DNA of 64,000 bases, taken from assembly GCF_017652985.1 (NCBI RefSeq), contig NZ_JAGGDJ010000001.1:124001-188000 (forward strand), written 5' to 3'. Below, piece after piece: positions 26,810 through 34,232 of this stretch. This stretch comes from Paenibacillus artemisiicola (GTDB lineage Bacteria > Bacillota > Bacilli > Paenibacillales > Paenibacillaceae). The position numbers and the translations under genes were made by a program. The notes under the pieces are model-generated. The model was not told the origin of the DNA and ran no database searches. It saw nothing but the letters and a program-made list of their open reading frames with translations. Position 1 is the stretch's first letter. The number at the start of each line of letters is the position of its first letter.

Positions 26810-27718
26810 TCAGACGAACGGCCCCTGCTCCGCAATGCGTTTCTCTTCGACGAAGCGCTGCAGCAGGGCGATGAACGCTTTGACCGGGCGCCCGATGAAT
26901 TTCTCCCGGTTGTGCACGATGACGACCTCGCGCCTCAAGACCGGATCGACGATCGGGATCGCCCGGATCTTCTCGCTGCCGTACAGTTGAATGAGCGACT
27001 TGGAGAGGATGCTGACGCCGGCGCCGGACCCGACGAGGCTGAAGATCGATTCGATCGTGTTCGTCTCGATGATCGGGTTCATGGCGATACCGGACGACTT
27101 GCACGTCGCCTCGATCAGCTGGCGGCACTTATGGTCCTGCGGGAACCAGATGACGGGCAGCCGTTCCGCGTCCCGGAACGGAACGCTGGCCGCGTCCGCC
27201 AGCGGATGGTCGGGGGCGACGGCCAAATAAAACCGTTCCTCGTACAGCGGCAGCGCCGCGAGCCGTTCGTCGTTCACGGGCATGAACGTAATCGCCGCGT
27301 CCAGCTCGTTGTTCACGACCAGCTCGGCGACGTTCTCGACGGCGGAGATTTTGATCTTAATGTTCGGGAACTGCCGATTGAAGGCCACGAGCTGCGAGGC
27401 GGCCAGATGATTCAGCTCGCCGGGCAGCGTGCCGACGGAGATCGTGCCGCGGTCGCCCTCGCGGAGCTCCCCGAGTTGATCCTTCGCGCTGCGCAGGGCG
27501 CCGAATACGACGGCGGCATGCGTCTTCAGCACGGCGCCCGCCTGCGTCAGGGCGATTCGCTTGCCGATCCGGTCGAAGAGCGGCGTCCCGAGCTCGTCCT
27601 CGAGCGCTTTGATCTGGTGGCTGAGCGTCGGCTGCGTGATGCCGAGCTTGTCGGCCGCGCGCGTGAAATGCAGCTCGTCGCAAATCGCGCTAAAATATTC
27701 CAGCTGTCTAAGTTCCAT
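26810..27718 (-). CDS. LysR family transcriptional regulator
   Basis: 302-residue regulator. The winged helix reads MELRQLEYFSAICDELHFTRAADKLGITQPTLSHQIKALEDELGTPLFDR, a textbook LysR N-terminus. The remaining 210 residues form the periplasmic-binding-like effector domain, resembling the CynR/CbbR group. The start at 27718 follows GGAGGT; an upstream in-frame ATG at 27757 adds residues outside the family. It is divergent from an HD-domain gene related to cyanamide hydratases, and the shared intergenic region is AT-rich with several TCTATGAT-like repeats, which suggests direct control. Confidence 0.9.
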   Translation of the reverse strand: MELRQLEYFSAICDELHFTRAADKLGITQPTLSHQIKALEDELGTPLFDRIGKRIALTQAGAVLKTHAAVVFGALRSAKDQLGELREGDRGTISVGTLPGELNHLAASQLVAFNRQFPNIKIKISAVENVAELVVNNELDAAITFMPVNDERLAALPLYEERFYLAVAPDHPLADAASVPFRDAERLPVIWFPQDHKCRQLIEATCKSSGIAMNPIIETNTIESIFSLVGSGAGVSILSKSLIQLYGSEKIRAIPIVDPVLRREVVIVHNREKFIGRPVKAFIALLQRFVEEKRIAEQGPFV

Positions 27719-27756
27719 GGGACACCGACCTCCGTGCGGGGTTTTCATTGATGACA

Positions 27757-27886
27757 CCTATCATTATAGACGAATGAATGCGGGAAATCTATGATGCGGA
27801 GAAGCATGAAATCTAAAATGATCAATTTTATCTATGATTAATATAGAAACGATAGTATTGATCAATGATAGATCGCTTCGTACAAT
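27757..27886. promoter_or_regulatory. LysR-type control region and HD-gene promoter
   Basis: A plus-strand promoter TTGATC (27858-27863), 17-base spacer, TACAAT (27881-27886) reads toward the HD gene. The -35 is covered by the perfect palindrome ATTGATCAAT (27857-27866). Related motifs ATCTATGAT occur near 27788 and 27830, with an inverted relative at 27865-27873, and CTATCATTATAG at 27759-27770. Confidence 0.6.
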
Positions 27887-27923
27887 GAAGGCGTAAGCCA
27901 ACTTGTTCTTATGGAGGTCATTG

Positions 27924-28565
27924 ATGATGTCGAAAACCATTGCCGATATCGCGATCCCGGACAGCCGGCTGGCGTCGCAGGCGGCCGAGCTGCTGCGCGA
28001 CCACGGCGACGAGCTGCTCTGGAACCATTCCCACCGCGTCTTCCTGTTCGGCGCCCTGCAGGGAAGGCAGGCCGGTCTAGCGTTCGATTCGGAGCTTCTG
28101 TATATCAGCGCGCTGTTCCACGACTTGGGCTTGACGAAGCGGTACAGCAGCCCGGACCTGCGCTTCGAGGTGGACGGCGCGAACGCCGCGCGCGATTTTC
28201 TTCGTTCGCACGGGGTGCCGGAGGCGTCCGTCCGGCTCGTCTGGGACGCGATCGCCCTGCACACGACGATCGGCATCGCCCAGCACAAAGAGCCCGAGGT
28301 CGCGCTCATCTATTCGGGCGTCGGCTACGACGTCATGGGGGAGAATTTCGACGCCTTGACGACGGACGTTCGCGAGCAGGTGACCGCGGCGTTTCCGCGC
28401 GACCGGTTCAAGCAGCAGATTTTGCACGCGTTCCTCGAAGGCTTCAAGCACAAGCCGGAAACGACGTTCGGCAACATCAAGTCGGACGTCTGCGAGCTGC
28501 TGCTGCCGGGATACAAGCGCCCGAGCTTCTGCGATTGCGTGCTGCACAGCCGCTGGTCGGAATAG
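27924..28565 (+). CDS. HD domain protein, cyanamide hydratase-like
   Basis: 213-residue HD-superfamily metalloenzyme. NHSHRVFLFGALQGRQAGLAFDSELLYISALFHDLGLTKRY carries the His and HD metal ligands; RFEVDGANAARDFLRSHG and AIALHTTIGIAQHKEPEVALIYSGVGYDV complete the pattern of the cyanamide hydratase-like branch, which hydrates cyanamide to urea in fungi. Bacterial relatives are mostly unstudied. GGAGGT lies 5 bases before ATG 27924 and 8 before the alternative ATG 27927. Divergent from a CynR-like LysR gene, which fits induction by a small nitrogen compound, but that is inference. Confidence 0.8.
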   Translation: MMSKTIADIAIPDSRLASQAAELLRDHGDELLWNHSHRVFLFGALQGRQAGLAFDSELLYISALFHDLGLTKRYSSPDLRFEVDGANAARDFLRSHGVPEASVRLVWDAIALHTTIGIAQHKEPEVALIYSGVGYDVMGENFDALTTDVREQVTAAFPRDRFKQQILHAFLEGFKHKPETTFGNIKSDVCELLLPGYKRPSFCDCVLHSRWSE

Positions 28566-28587
28566 CGCCGGGCGGCCCGCCCGCCAC

Positions 28588-28635
28588 GCGCGAAAAAGCT
28601 GCCGTCCCTGTCACGGGATGGCAGCTTTTCGCGCG
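28588..28635. terminator. Bidirectional hairpin terminator
   Basis: Imperfect but long stem with AAAAAGCTGCC on one arm and GGCAGCTTTT on the other, between the HD gene and the convergent cotJC. Confidence 0.8.
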
Positions 28636-28648
28636 TTTCGCGCCGATG

Positions 28649-29218
28649 CTAGAAGAAGGCGCGCGTATCCCGGCTTTCCTTCAGCAGCTCCACCGCTTCG
28701 CGGAACCGCTGGCCGTGCACGATTTCCCGCTCCCGCAGGAACTTCAGGCCGTCGTTGAGATCGGGATCGTCGCTGAGGTCGATGATGAATTGATACGTTG
28801 CCCGCGCCTTCTCCTCCGCCGCGATGTCCTCGTAGAGATCGGCGATGGGATCGCCTTTGCCCGCGATATAGGAGGCTTGGAACGGCACGCCGGCCGCGTT
28901 CTCGTAGTAGAGCGCGCTGCCGTGGTTGACGTAGTGCGGCTCGAGGCCCGCTTCCCGGATCTGGTCGGGCGTCGCGTCCTTCGTCAGCTTGAACACCATC
29001 GTCGCGATCATTTCCAGATGCGAGAATTCCTCCATGGCGATGTCGGTCAGCAGGCCGATGACCTTGTCCGGAATCGTGTACCGCTGATTCATGTAACGCA
29101 GCGCGGCGGCCAATTCGCCGTCGGAGCCGCCGTATTGCTCGATGAGGTATTTGGCCAGCTTCGGGTTGCAGCTGCTCACTTTGACGGGATACAGCAGCTT
29201 CTTCTCGTATACGAACAT
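28649..29218 (-). CDS. cotJC: Spore coat protein CotJC (manganese catalase family)
   Basis: 189-residue protein of the di-manganese catalase family, a component of the inner spore coat. N-terminus MFVYEKKLLYPVKV and the metal-ligand helices MEEFSHLEMIATMV and EIVHGQRFREA are visible, together with the AEEKARATYQFII helix, so the Glu and His ligands appear intact. AAGGAGG precedes the ATG at 29218. It is the last gene of cotJABC, 44 bases downstream of cotJB. Expression is expected in the mother cell during sporulation, though I could not mark a sigma-E site. Confidence 0.93.
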   Translation of the reverse strand: MFVYEKKLLYPVKVSSCNPKLAKYLIEQYGGSDGELAAALRYMNQRYTIPDKVIGLLTDIAMEEFSHLEMIATMVFKLTKDATPDQIREAGLEPHYVNHGSALYYENAAGVPFQASYIAGKGDPIADLYEDIAAEEKARATYQFIIDLSDDPDLNDGLKFLREREIVHGQRFREAVELLKESRDTRAFF

Positions 29219-29262
29219 GGAAATTTGCCTCCTTCGCGTTATCTTGCGGGACGTCGCGCGCG

Positions 29263-29523
29263 CTACAGCTGCCAAGGCCACGGGCCTTCGCTCCAGCTCA
29301 CGGCTTGTCCGGCCCGGGACGCTTCGCTGCTGCAAAGCGGGCCGAAATCCGCCTCGACCTGTTCCTTCAGCTTCAGCCGCTCGCCCGCGAGCTCGTCGAG
29401 CTGCGCCTGCGCCTCCGCGTCGCCGGGATGCGTGTCCAGGTACAGGCGAAGCTCGACGATCGCGAAATCGACGGCTTGCAATTGCTCCAGCTGATTCATC
29501 GCTTTGATGGTCGGTTGTTTCAT
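29263..29523 (-). CDS. cotJB: Spore coat protein CotJB
   Basis: 86-residue CotJB. The family core LEQLQAVDFAIVELRLYLDTHPGDAEAQAQ is clear; the tail WSEGPWPWQL is usual. GGAGG precedes ATG 29523. It sits between cotJA (2-base gap) and cotJC in one operon. In Bacillus subtilis the CotJ proteins interact and are needed for each other's assembly; the same is expected here. Confidence 0.92.
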   Translation of the reverse strand: MKQPTIKAMNQLEQLQAVDFAIVELRLYLDTHPGDAEAQAQLDELAGERLKLKEQVEADFGPLCSSEASRAGQAVSWSEGPWPWQL

Positions 29524-29525
29524 GG

Positions 29526-29762
29526 TTAATCCTCCTTCTTCCGGGCGCGCGGCTCCGGCTCGAACGGCGATTCGTACGGGCCGAACAAGGCCGGCCAAAG
29601 CGTGCCTTTCTTCAGCGCTTCCGCGGGGGCGAACTGTTCGAGACCGGGCTCCTGCACGCCGAGGTACAGGTTGGGCGGCGTCTCGTACGTCTTTTCCTTC
29701 AGCGGGGGACAGGGGTCGTGTTTGCCGGGAATCGGCTTCCAGGTTTTGCGATGTTCGCTCAT
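29526..29762 (-). CDS. cotJA: Spore coat associated protein CotJA
   Basis: 78-residue Pro-rich CotJA. Visible motifs are KTWKPIPGKHDPCPPLKEKTY and PPNLYLGVQEPGLEQFAPAEALKKGTLWPALFGPYE. AAGGAGG lies about 9 bases upstream of ATG 29762. First gene of the cotJABC operon. The tail is rich in charged residues (ARKKED). Confidence 0.92.
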   Translation of the reverse strand: MSEHRKTWKPIPGKHDPCPPLKEKTYETPPNLYLGVQEPGLEQFAPAEALKKGTLWPALFGPYESPFEPEPRARKKED

Positions 29763-29928
29763 GCGCTTGAACCTCCTTGACGAGATTACGTGTTAATAAA
29801 CGCCAGCCGGACGGTTGAATCGCGGATCCGTTCGAGGCCTCGCGGGCGGAGATCCGGCGGATGAAGCGTTGGAACGGCTCCGGCAGGTTAATGAATGGCG
29901 AGAGACGAACGATGACAGGAGGATGACG

Positions 29929-31464
29929 ATGAACGTATATCCCTACCCCGAATCGTACTGGCTGGCGTCCGCCCCGCTGCCGTCCTATCCTTCGCTGCAA
30001 GCTTCCGTCGACGCGGAGGTCGCCGTGATCGGCGGCGGCATCGCCGGCATCACCACGGCTTACCTGCTGGCGCGGGCGGGCAAGCAGGTCGTGCTGGCCA
30101 CCGCCGGCAAGCTGCTCGGCGGCACGACGGGCCATACCACGGCCAAAATCACGGCGCAGCACGATTTGATCTACGCCGACCTCATTCGCCGCTTCGGCGA
30201 GGAGCAAGCGCGGCTCTATTACGAGGCGAATGCCGAGGGACTGCGGTTTATGCGCGAGACGGTCCGCGAACTCGGCATCGACTGCGATTTTCGCGACGAA
30301 GAGGCGATCGTCTATGCGACGTGCGAGCGGCAGGCGGAGCGGCTCCGCGCCGAATACGAGGCTTACGCCAAGCTGGGCATTCCGGGCGAATGGCGCGAGC
30401 GGCTCGCGCTTCCGTTCGCGGCGAGAGGAGGTCTTGCCATGAAGGACCAGGCGCGGTTTCATCCGGTGCCGTATCTCGCCAAGCTGGCGGAAGCTTTCGT
30501 CCGTCTCGGCGGACGGATCTACGAAGAGACGACGATCGAAACGGTCGAGGAAGGCGAGCCGTCCATCGCGGTTACGGCGGACGGGGCGAAAATCGCATGC
30601 GAGAACATCGTGTCCTGCGCGCATTTTCCCGTCTTCGAAACCGGGCTGTTCTTCGCTAGGCTGCACGCGGAAAGCTCGTACGTCGTCGCGGCCCGGGTCC
30701 CCGGCGAGCATCCGAAGGGGATGTACATTAGCGCCGGCGAACCGAAGCGGTCCATCCGCTCCGTCGCGTTCGGCGGGGAAGAGCTGCTGCTCATCGGCGG
30801 CGAGACGCATAAGACGGGACAAGGCATCAACACCGTCGAGCATTACGAGGCGTTGGAAGCCTGGGCGCGGGAAACCTTCGGCGCGGCGGCGTTTCCGTAC
30901 CGGTGGTCGGCGAACGATTTCATTACGCTCGACCGGCTTCCCTATATCGGCCGGGCGACGAGGAAGCGGCCGCATAGCTTCGTCGCGACGGGCTTTCGGA
31001 AATGGGGCATGACGACGGGCACGGCCGCGGCGCTGCTGCTGCGCGATCTGCTGACCGGCCGGAGCAGCCGGTACGAAGCGCTGTTCGCGCCGTCCCGGTT
31101 TCACGCGCCGGACGTCAAACCGCTCGTGGCGGAGAACGCCGGCGCGGCCAAGCATTACATTCAGGGCAAGCTGGAATGGTTGGGCCGCAAGCCGGAAGAG
31201 CTGAATCGCGACGAAGGCGCGCTCGTGCGCGTGAACGGCCGGAAAGCAGGGGCTTACGTCGATGCGGACGGTACGCTGCATCTCGTCGACGCGACCTGCA
31301 CGCACATGGGCTGCGAGGTGGAATGGAACAGCGGCGACCGGACGTGGGACTGCCCGTGCCACGGATCGCGGTTCGACTATCGCGGCCGCGTCGCGGAAGG
31401 CCCGGCGACGGAGCCGCTCAGCGAGCTGCGGGCCGCGCCGCCTGTGCCGAAACCGGCGCGGTGA
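29929..31464 (+). CDS. FAD-dependent oxidoreductase with C-terminal Rieske domain
   Basis: 511-residue flavoprotein. A DAO-type FAD fold begins with VAVIGGGIAGITTAYLLARAGKQV; the GTTGHTTAKITAQHDLIY segment is typical of the YhfW-like family. The C-terminal 95 residues form a Rieske [2Fe-2S] domain with CTHMGC and CPCHGSRFD, both Cys-x-His pairs intact. The electron partner and substrate are unknown. Two ATGs are possible: 29923 lies inside the AGGAGG site, so 29929 is used. Divergent from cotJABC; the 166-base gap between them contains no clear promoter. Confidence 0.9.
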   Translation: MNVYPYPESYWLASAPLPSYPSLQASVDAEVAVIGGGIAGITTAYLLARAGKQVVLATAGKLLGGTTGHTTAKITAQHDLIYADLIRRFGEEQARLYYEANAEGLRFMRETVRELGIDCDFRDEEAIVYATCERQAERLRAEYEAYAKLGIPGEWRERLALPFAARGGLAMKDQARFHPVPYLAKLAEAFVRLGGRIYEETTIETVEEGEPSIAVTADGAKIACENIVSCAHFPVFETGLFFARLHAESSYVVAARVPGEHPKGMYISAGEPKRSIRSVAFGGEELLLIGGETHKTGQGINTVEHYEALEAWARETFGAAAFPYRWSANDFITLDRLPYIGRATRKRPHSFVATGFRKWGMTTGTAAALLLRDLLTGRSSRYEALFAPSRFHAPDVKPLVAENAGAAKHYIQGKLEWLGRKPEELNRDEGALVRVNGRKAGAYVDADGTLHLVDATCTHMGCEVEWNSGDRTWDCPCHGSRFDYRGRVAEGPATEPLSELRAAPPVPKPAR

Positions 31465-31526
31465 GCGAGGAAGACGCAGGTTCGGATTGACGTTCGTTCA
31501 AGCGGCTGGACGATTGGATAGGCGGG

Positions 31527-31567
31527 AAGCCGTTTCTCGCGCGCATATGCGCAAGGGACGGCTTTTT
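31527..31567 (+). terminator. Intrinsic terminator
   Basis: AAGCCGT (31527-31533) pairs with ACGGCTT (31558-31564) and is followed by TTT; an inner GCGCATATGCGC palindrome adds a second stem in the loop. Downstream of the Rieske oxidoreductase gene. Confidence 0.75.
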
Positions 31568-31681
31568 CGCGCTGCGCCGGTCATTCTTGCGCCGGACCCG
31601 ACGGTTTCCGCGTCCCAAACAGGAGAAAACGGCCCGGGCGTGGAAGTAGGTAGCATCAACCGCGTGAAGGAGGAAAACGTC

Positions 31682-32299
31682 TTGTTGCAAAAAAGCGATC
31701 TCGCCCGCGCTTACGACCGCGAAGCCGAGCGGCGTTCGAATTCCGTTCCGGCGGAATGGAAGCGGTACGAACGGGAGTCGTTCGCGCGCCTGCTGCGGAG
31801 CGAAGGGAAGCGGACGCTGCTGGAAATCGGCTCGGGTCCCGGAACGGACGGACGCTATTTTCAAAGCCGGGGCCTGGAGGTCGATTGCGTCGACTTGTCG
31901 CCCGAGATGGTCCGCCATTGCCGGGAGATAGGGCTGCGGGCGCGCGTCATGGATTTTTATGCCTTGGACTTTGACGAAGAGGCTTTCGACGCCGTGTATG
32001 CGCTGAATTGCCTGCTGCACGTGCCGAAGCGGGACATCGGCGGCGTCCTTGCCGGCATCCGGCGCGTGCTCAAGCCGAACGGCTTGTTCTTCATGGGTTT
32101 GTACGGAGGCGCGGACGCTGAAGGCGTTTGGGAGCAGGACGCGTACGAACCGAAGCGATTTTTCGCGTCGTATACCGACGACGAGGTGCGCGCGCGCGTC
32201 CGCCCGTACTTCGGGGAACTAGCCTTCCGGGCGATTCCGGTGCCGGGCGGCGGCCCTCATTTTCAATCGCTGACGCTCCGGAGGCGCGAGGACGGCTAA
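31682..32299 (+). CDS. Class I SAM-dependent methyltransferase
   Basis: 205-residue methyltransferase. SAM-binding motif I is LLEIGSGPGTDGRYF, motif II acid VDCVDLSPEMV, motif III/IV region FDAVYALNCLLHVPKRDIGGVLAGIRRVLKPNGLFFMGLYGG. The open frame starts upstream, but AAGGAGG at 31667-31673 is 8 bases before TTG 31682, giving the N-terminus (M)LQKSDLARAYDREAE. A TTG start is therefore likely. Substrate unknown. The next gene starts about 50 bases downstream. Confidence 0.85.
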   Translation: MLQKSDLARAYDREAERRSNSVPAEWKRYERESFARLLRSEGKRTLLEIGSGPGTDGRYFQSRGLEVDCVDLSPEMVRHCREIGLRARVMDFYALDFDEEAFDAVYALNCLLHVPKRDIGGVLAGIRRVLKPNGLFFMGLYGGADAEGVWEQDAYEPKRFFASYTDDEVRARVRPYFGELAFRAIPVPGGGPHFQSLTLRRREDG

Positions 32300-32347
32300 C
32301 TTGCGCAAGTGGTTCCGCGCGTAACGAACAGGAGTGGAGGAATGGAA

Positions 32348-32941
32348 ATGTTCAACGAATCCGAATACTACGACGAGTCCTTCGGCGAGCTCCGCTTCGA
32401 AGAGGAGAAGCTGGAAGGCGTCCGGTTCTACGACTGCGTGTTCACGGATTGCCATTTTGCCGGCACGGCGTTCCGGGACTGCAAATTTTCGGGCTGCAGC
32501 TTCGTCCGCTGCGACCTGAACGGCGTGCGGATCGCGGATACGGCGTTCGCGCAGGCATCGTTTACGGGCTCCAGGCTGGTCGGCGTCAATTGGACCGAGG
32601 CGGACTGGCCGCGGATTGCCGTGCCGGGCTTGCTTACATTCGAAGGCTGCACGCTGAATCACGCCACGTTCATCGGCCTCGAGCTGCCGCAATGCGTCTT
32701 CAACGGCTGCCTGGCCAAGGACGTGGACTTCCGGGAAGCCAATCTGGCGCAGTCCGACATGCGCGACACGGACTTCAGCGAAAGCTTGTTCGGCGATACG
32801 GATCTTCGCGGCGCGGACTTCTCCGATGCCGTCAACTACCAGATCGACCCCGGCGCCAACCGGCTCTCGCAGGCGATCTTCTCGCTTCCGGAGGCGTTGT
32901 CGCTGCTGCATAATATGGATATCCGGCTGAATGAAGATTGA
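32348..32941 (+). CDS. Pentapeptide repeat protein (Qnr/McbG-like shape)
   Basis: 197-residue protein made of pentapeptide repeats, e.g. FYDCVFTDCHFAGTAFRDC, FVRCDLNGVRIADTAF, and DFREANLAQSDMRDTDF, expected to fold into a right-handed quadrilateral beta helix. A break at VNWTEADWPRIAVPG resembles the loop between helix halves of Qnr-type topoisomerase-protecting proteins, and the length is similar, but resistance cannot be claimed from sequence. GGAGG is 7 bases before ATG 32348 (an ATG at 32342 is too close). Intergenic sequence follows. Confidence 0.82.
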   Translation: MFNESEYYDESFGELRFEEEKLEGVRFYDCVFTDCHFAGTAFRDCKFSGCSFVRCDLNGVRIADTAFAQASFTGSRLVGVNWTEADWPRIAVPGLLTFEGCTLNHATFIGLELPQCVFNGCLAKDVDFREANLAQSDMRDTDFSESLFGDTDLRGADFSDAVNYQIDPGANRLSQAIFSLPEALSLLHNMDIRLNED

Positions 32942-32986
32942 GCCGGCGATCGTTCCAACCCCCAATTCGCGTTAGAATCAAGCTGA

Positions 32987-33164
32987 GCGGACACGAAAGC
33001 CGTTATTTTGCGATATTCGCCATTTTTGTGAGTTTGGCGGACAGGAGATCCGTTATGGAGGGCGAATGCGCCGAAATGCGGCCGTCTTAGTTCCATGGCG
33101 GAACTTGCGGCCGCTTAAACGGAAACAAGGGCGATTTAGCTTAAATAACGGCTGCTGTGTCCGC
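32987..33164. repeat. Intergenic inverted-motif repeat element, copy B (about 178 bp)
   Basis: The left end gcggacacgaaagccgttat at 32987 is matched in inverted orientation by the right end at 33144-33164 (18 of 21 positions). A second forward motif starts at 33037. Same design and spacing as 17937-18116. No gene is seen from 32942 to 33509. Confidence 0.7.
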
Positions 33165-33272
33165 TTGAGGCGCGGTTCGCGCGAGCATGCATGCGGCGGA
33201 CAATCTACGTACCCGCATCGTGCCACCTTTAGCAGCGTCCGCATCCGCTCGGCTTTACGCGGTCTCCGCGCC

Positions 33273-33377
33273 GCGCCGCCGACGCTCGAACGCTCCGCGC
33301 CGCCGACGCTCGAACGCCTCCGCTTCGCCGCCGCTTGAACGCTCCGCGCCTCCGACGCACGAACGCTCCGCGCCGCC
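33273..33377. repeat. 24-bp GC-rich tandem repeat, about 4 copies
   Basis: Units start at 33273, 33297, 33322 and 33346 and follow gcgccgccgacgctcgaacg plus ctcc, with one 25-base unit and a partial fifth. Translations are Arg/Ser/Ala-rich low complexity in every frame, so I do not call a gene. Confidence 0.75.
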
Positions 33378-33451
33378 AGCGGCGAAGCGCAACCGCGCCG
33401 CCGCCAAAACTTCCGTGCTGCACTGCCGCCACAATTCGCGCCACGCAAGAA

Positions 33452-33494
33452 AATAGCCCCGGACAAGGTTCGCTCAACCTTGCCCGGGGCTATT
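33452..33494. terminator. Hairpin terminator
   Basis: 19-bp stem with one mismatch (33452-33470 with 33476-33494) around a 5-base loop, with AATAG/CTATT ends, just past the stop of the minus-strand ABC ATPase gene. Confidence 0.8.
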
Positions 33495-33509
33495 GCGCAT
33501 GCGGGGCCG

Positions 33510-34232
33510 CTACAGCACGCGCTCCAGAAACCGCTGCGCGCGTTCGCTCTGCGGAGCGGTGAAAAACCGCTCCGGCTCGGCCTTCTCGACGAGTTTGCCG
33601 TCGTCGAGGAAATAGATCGTGTCCGCCGCTTCGCGGGCGAACTTCATTTCGTGCGTGACGATGAGCATCGTCATGCCGGAATCGGCGAGGCCGCGCAGCA
33701 CCTCGAGGACCTCTTTGACCATCTCGGGGTCGAGCGCGGACGTCGGCTCGTCGAAGAGCATGATCTCCGGATCCATCGCCAGGCTCCGCGCGATCGCGAT
33801 CCGCTGCTTCTGCCCGCCGGACAGGCGGGACGGGAAGGCGTCTGCCTTCTCCAGCAGCCCGACGCGCTCGAGCAGGCCCATGCCTTTCGCGCGCGCTTCC
33901 TCGCGGGACAGCCCCTTGACCTTCACCGGGGCGAACATGATGTTGTCGATGACGGACATGTGCGGGAACAGGTGGAAGTGCTGGAACACCATTCCGATCC
34001 GCTGCCGGAAACGGGTGATGTCGGTCTTCGGATCGGTGATCGCCGTGCCGTCGATCTCGATCCGGCCGCCGCTCGGCGTCTCGAGCAGGTTGAGGCAGCG
34101 GAGGAACGTCGATTTGCCGGAGCCCGACGGGCCGATGACGGCGACGACCTCGCCGCGGGCGACGTCCGTCGTGATGCCGCGGAGCACCTCGTGCTTGCCG
34201 AAGCTTTTCGTTAATTGGTCGACCTTAATCAC
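33510..34232 (-). CDS. Polar amino acid ABC transporter ATP-binding protein (GlnQ-like)
   Basis: 240-residue ABC ATPase: Walker A GPSGSGKST, Q-loop MVFQHFHLFPHM, signature LSGGQKQR, Walker B IMLFDEPTSALDPE, and switch His in VTHEMKFA. These match the HisP/GlnQ subfamily. The start is GTG at 34232 with GGAGG about 10 bases upstream, inside the 3' end of the preceding fusion gene (8-base overlap), so translation is coupled. It energises the fused binding protein/permease encoded just upstream. Confidence 0.94.
   Translation of the reverse strand: MIKVDQLTKSFGKHEVLRGITTDVARGEVVAVIGPSGSGKSTFLRCLNLLETPSGGRIEIDGTAITDPKTDITRFRQRIGMVFQHFHLFPHMSVIDNIMFAPVKVKGLSREEARAKGMGLLERVGLLEKADAFPSRLSGGQKQRIAIARSLAMDPEIMLFDEPTSALDPEMVKEVLEVLRGLADSGMTMLIVTHEMKFAREAADTIYFLDDGKLVEKAEPERFFTAPQSERAQRFLERVL

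Noticed and set aside
33273-33377. Tandem repeats considered as a CRISPR array
   Set aside because: 24-bp units follow each other directly with no unique spacers and no cas genes are present.
33053-33466. Minus-strand frame of Arg/Ser/Ala-rich sequence over the 24-bp repeats
   Set aside because: Composition follows the tandem DNA repeat in every frame; no ribosome site.
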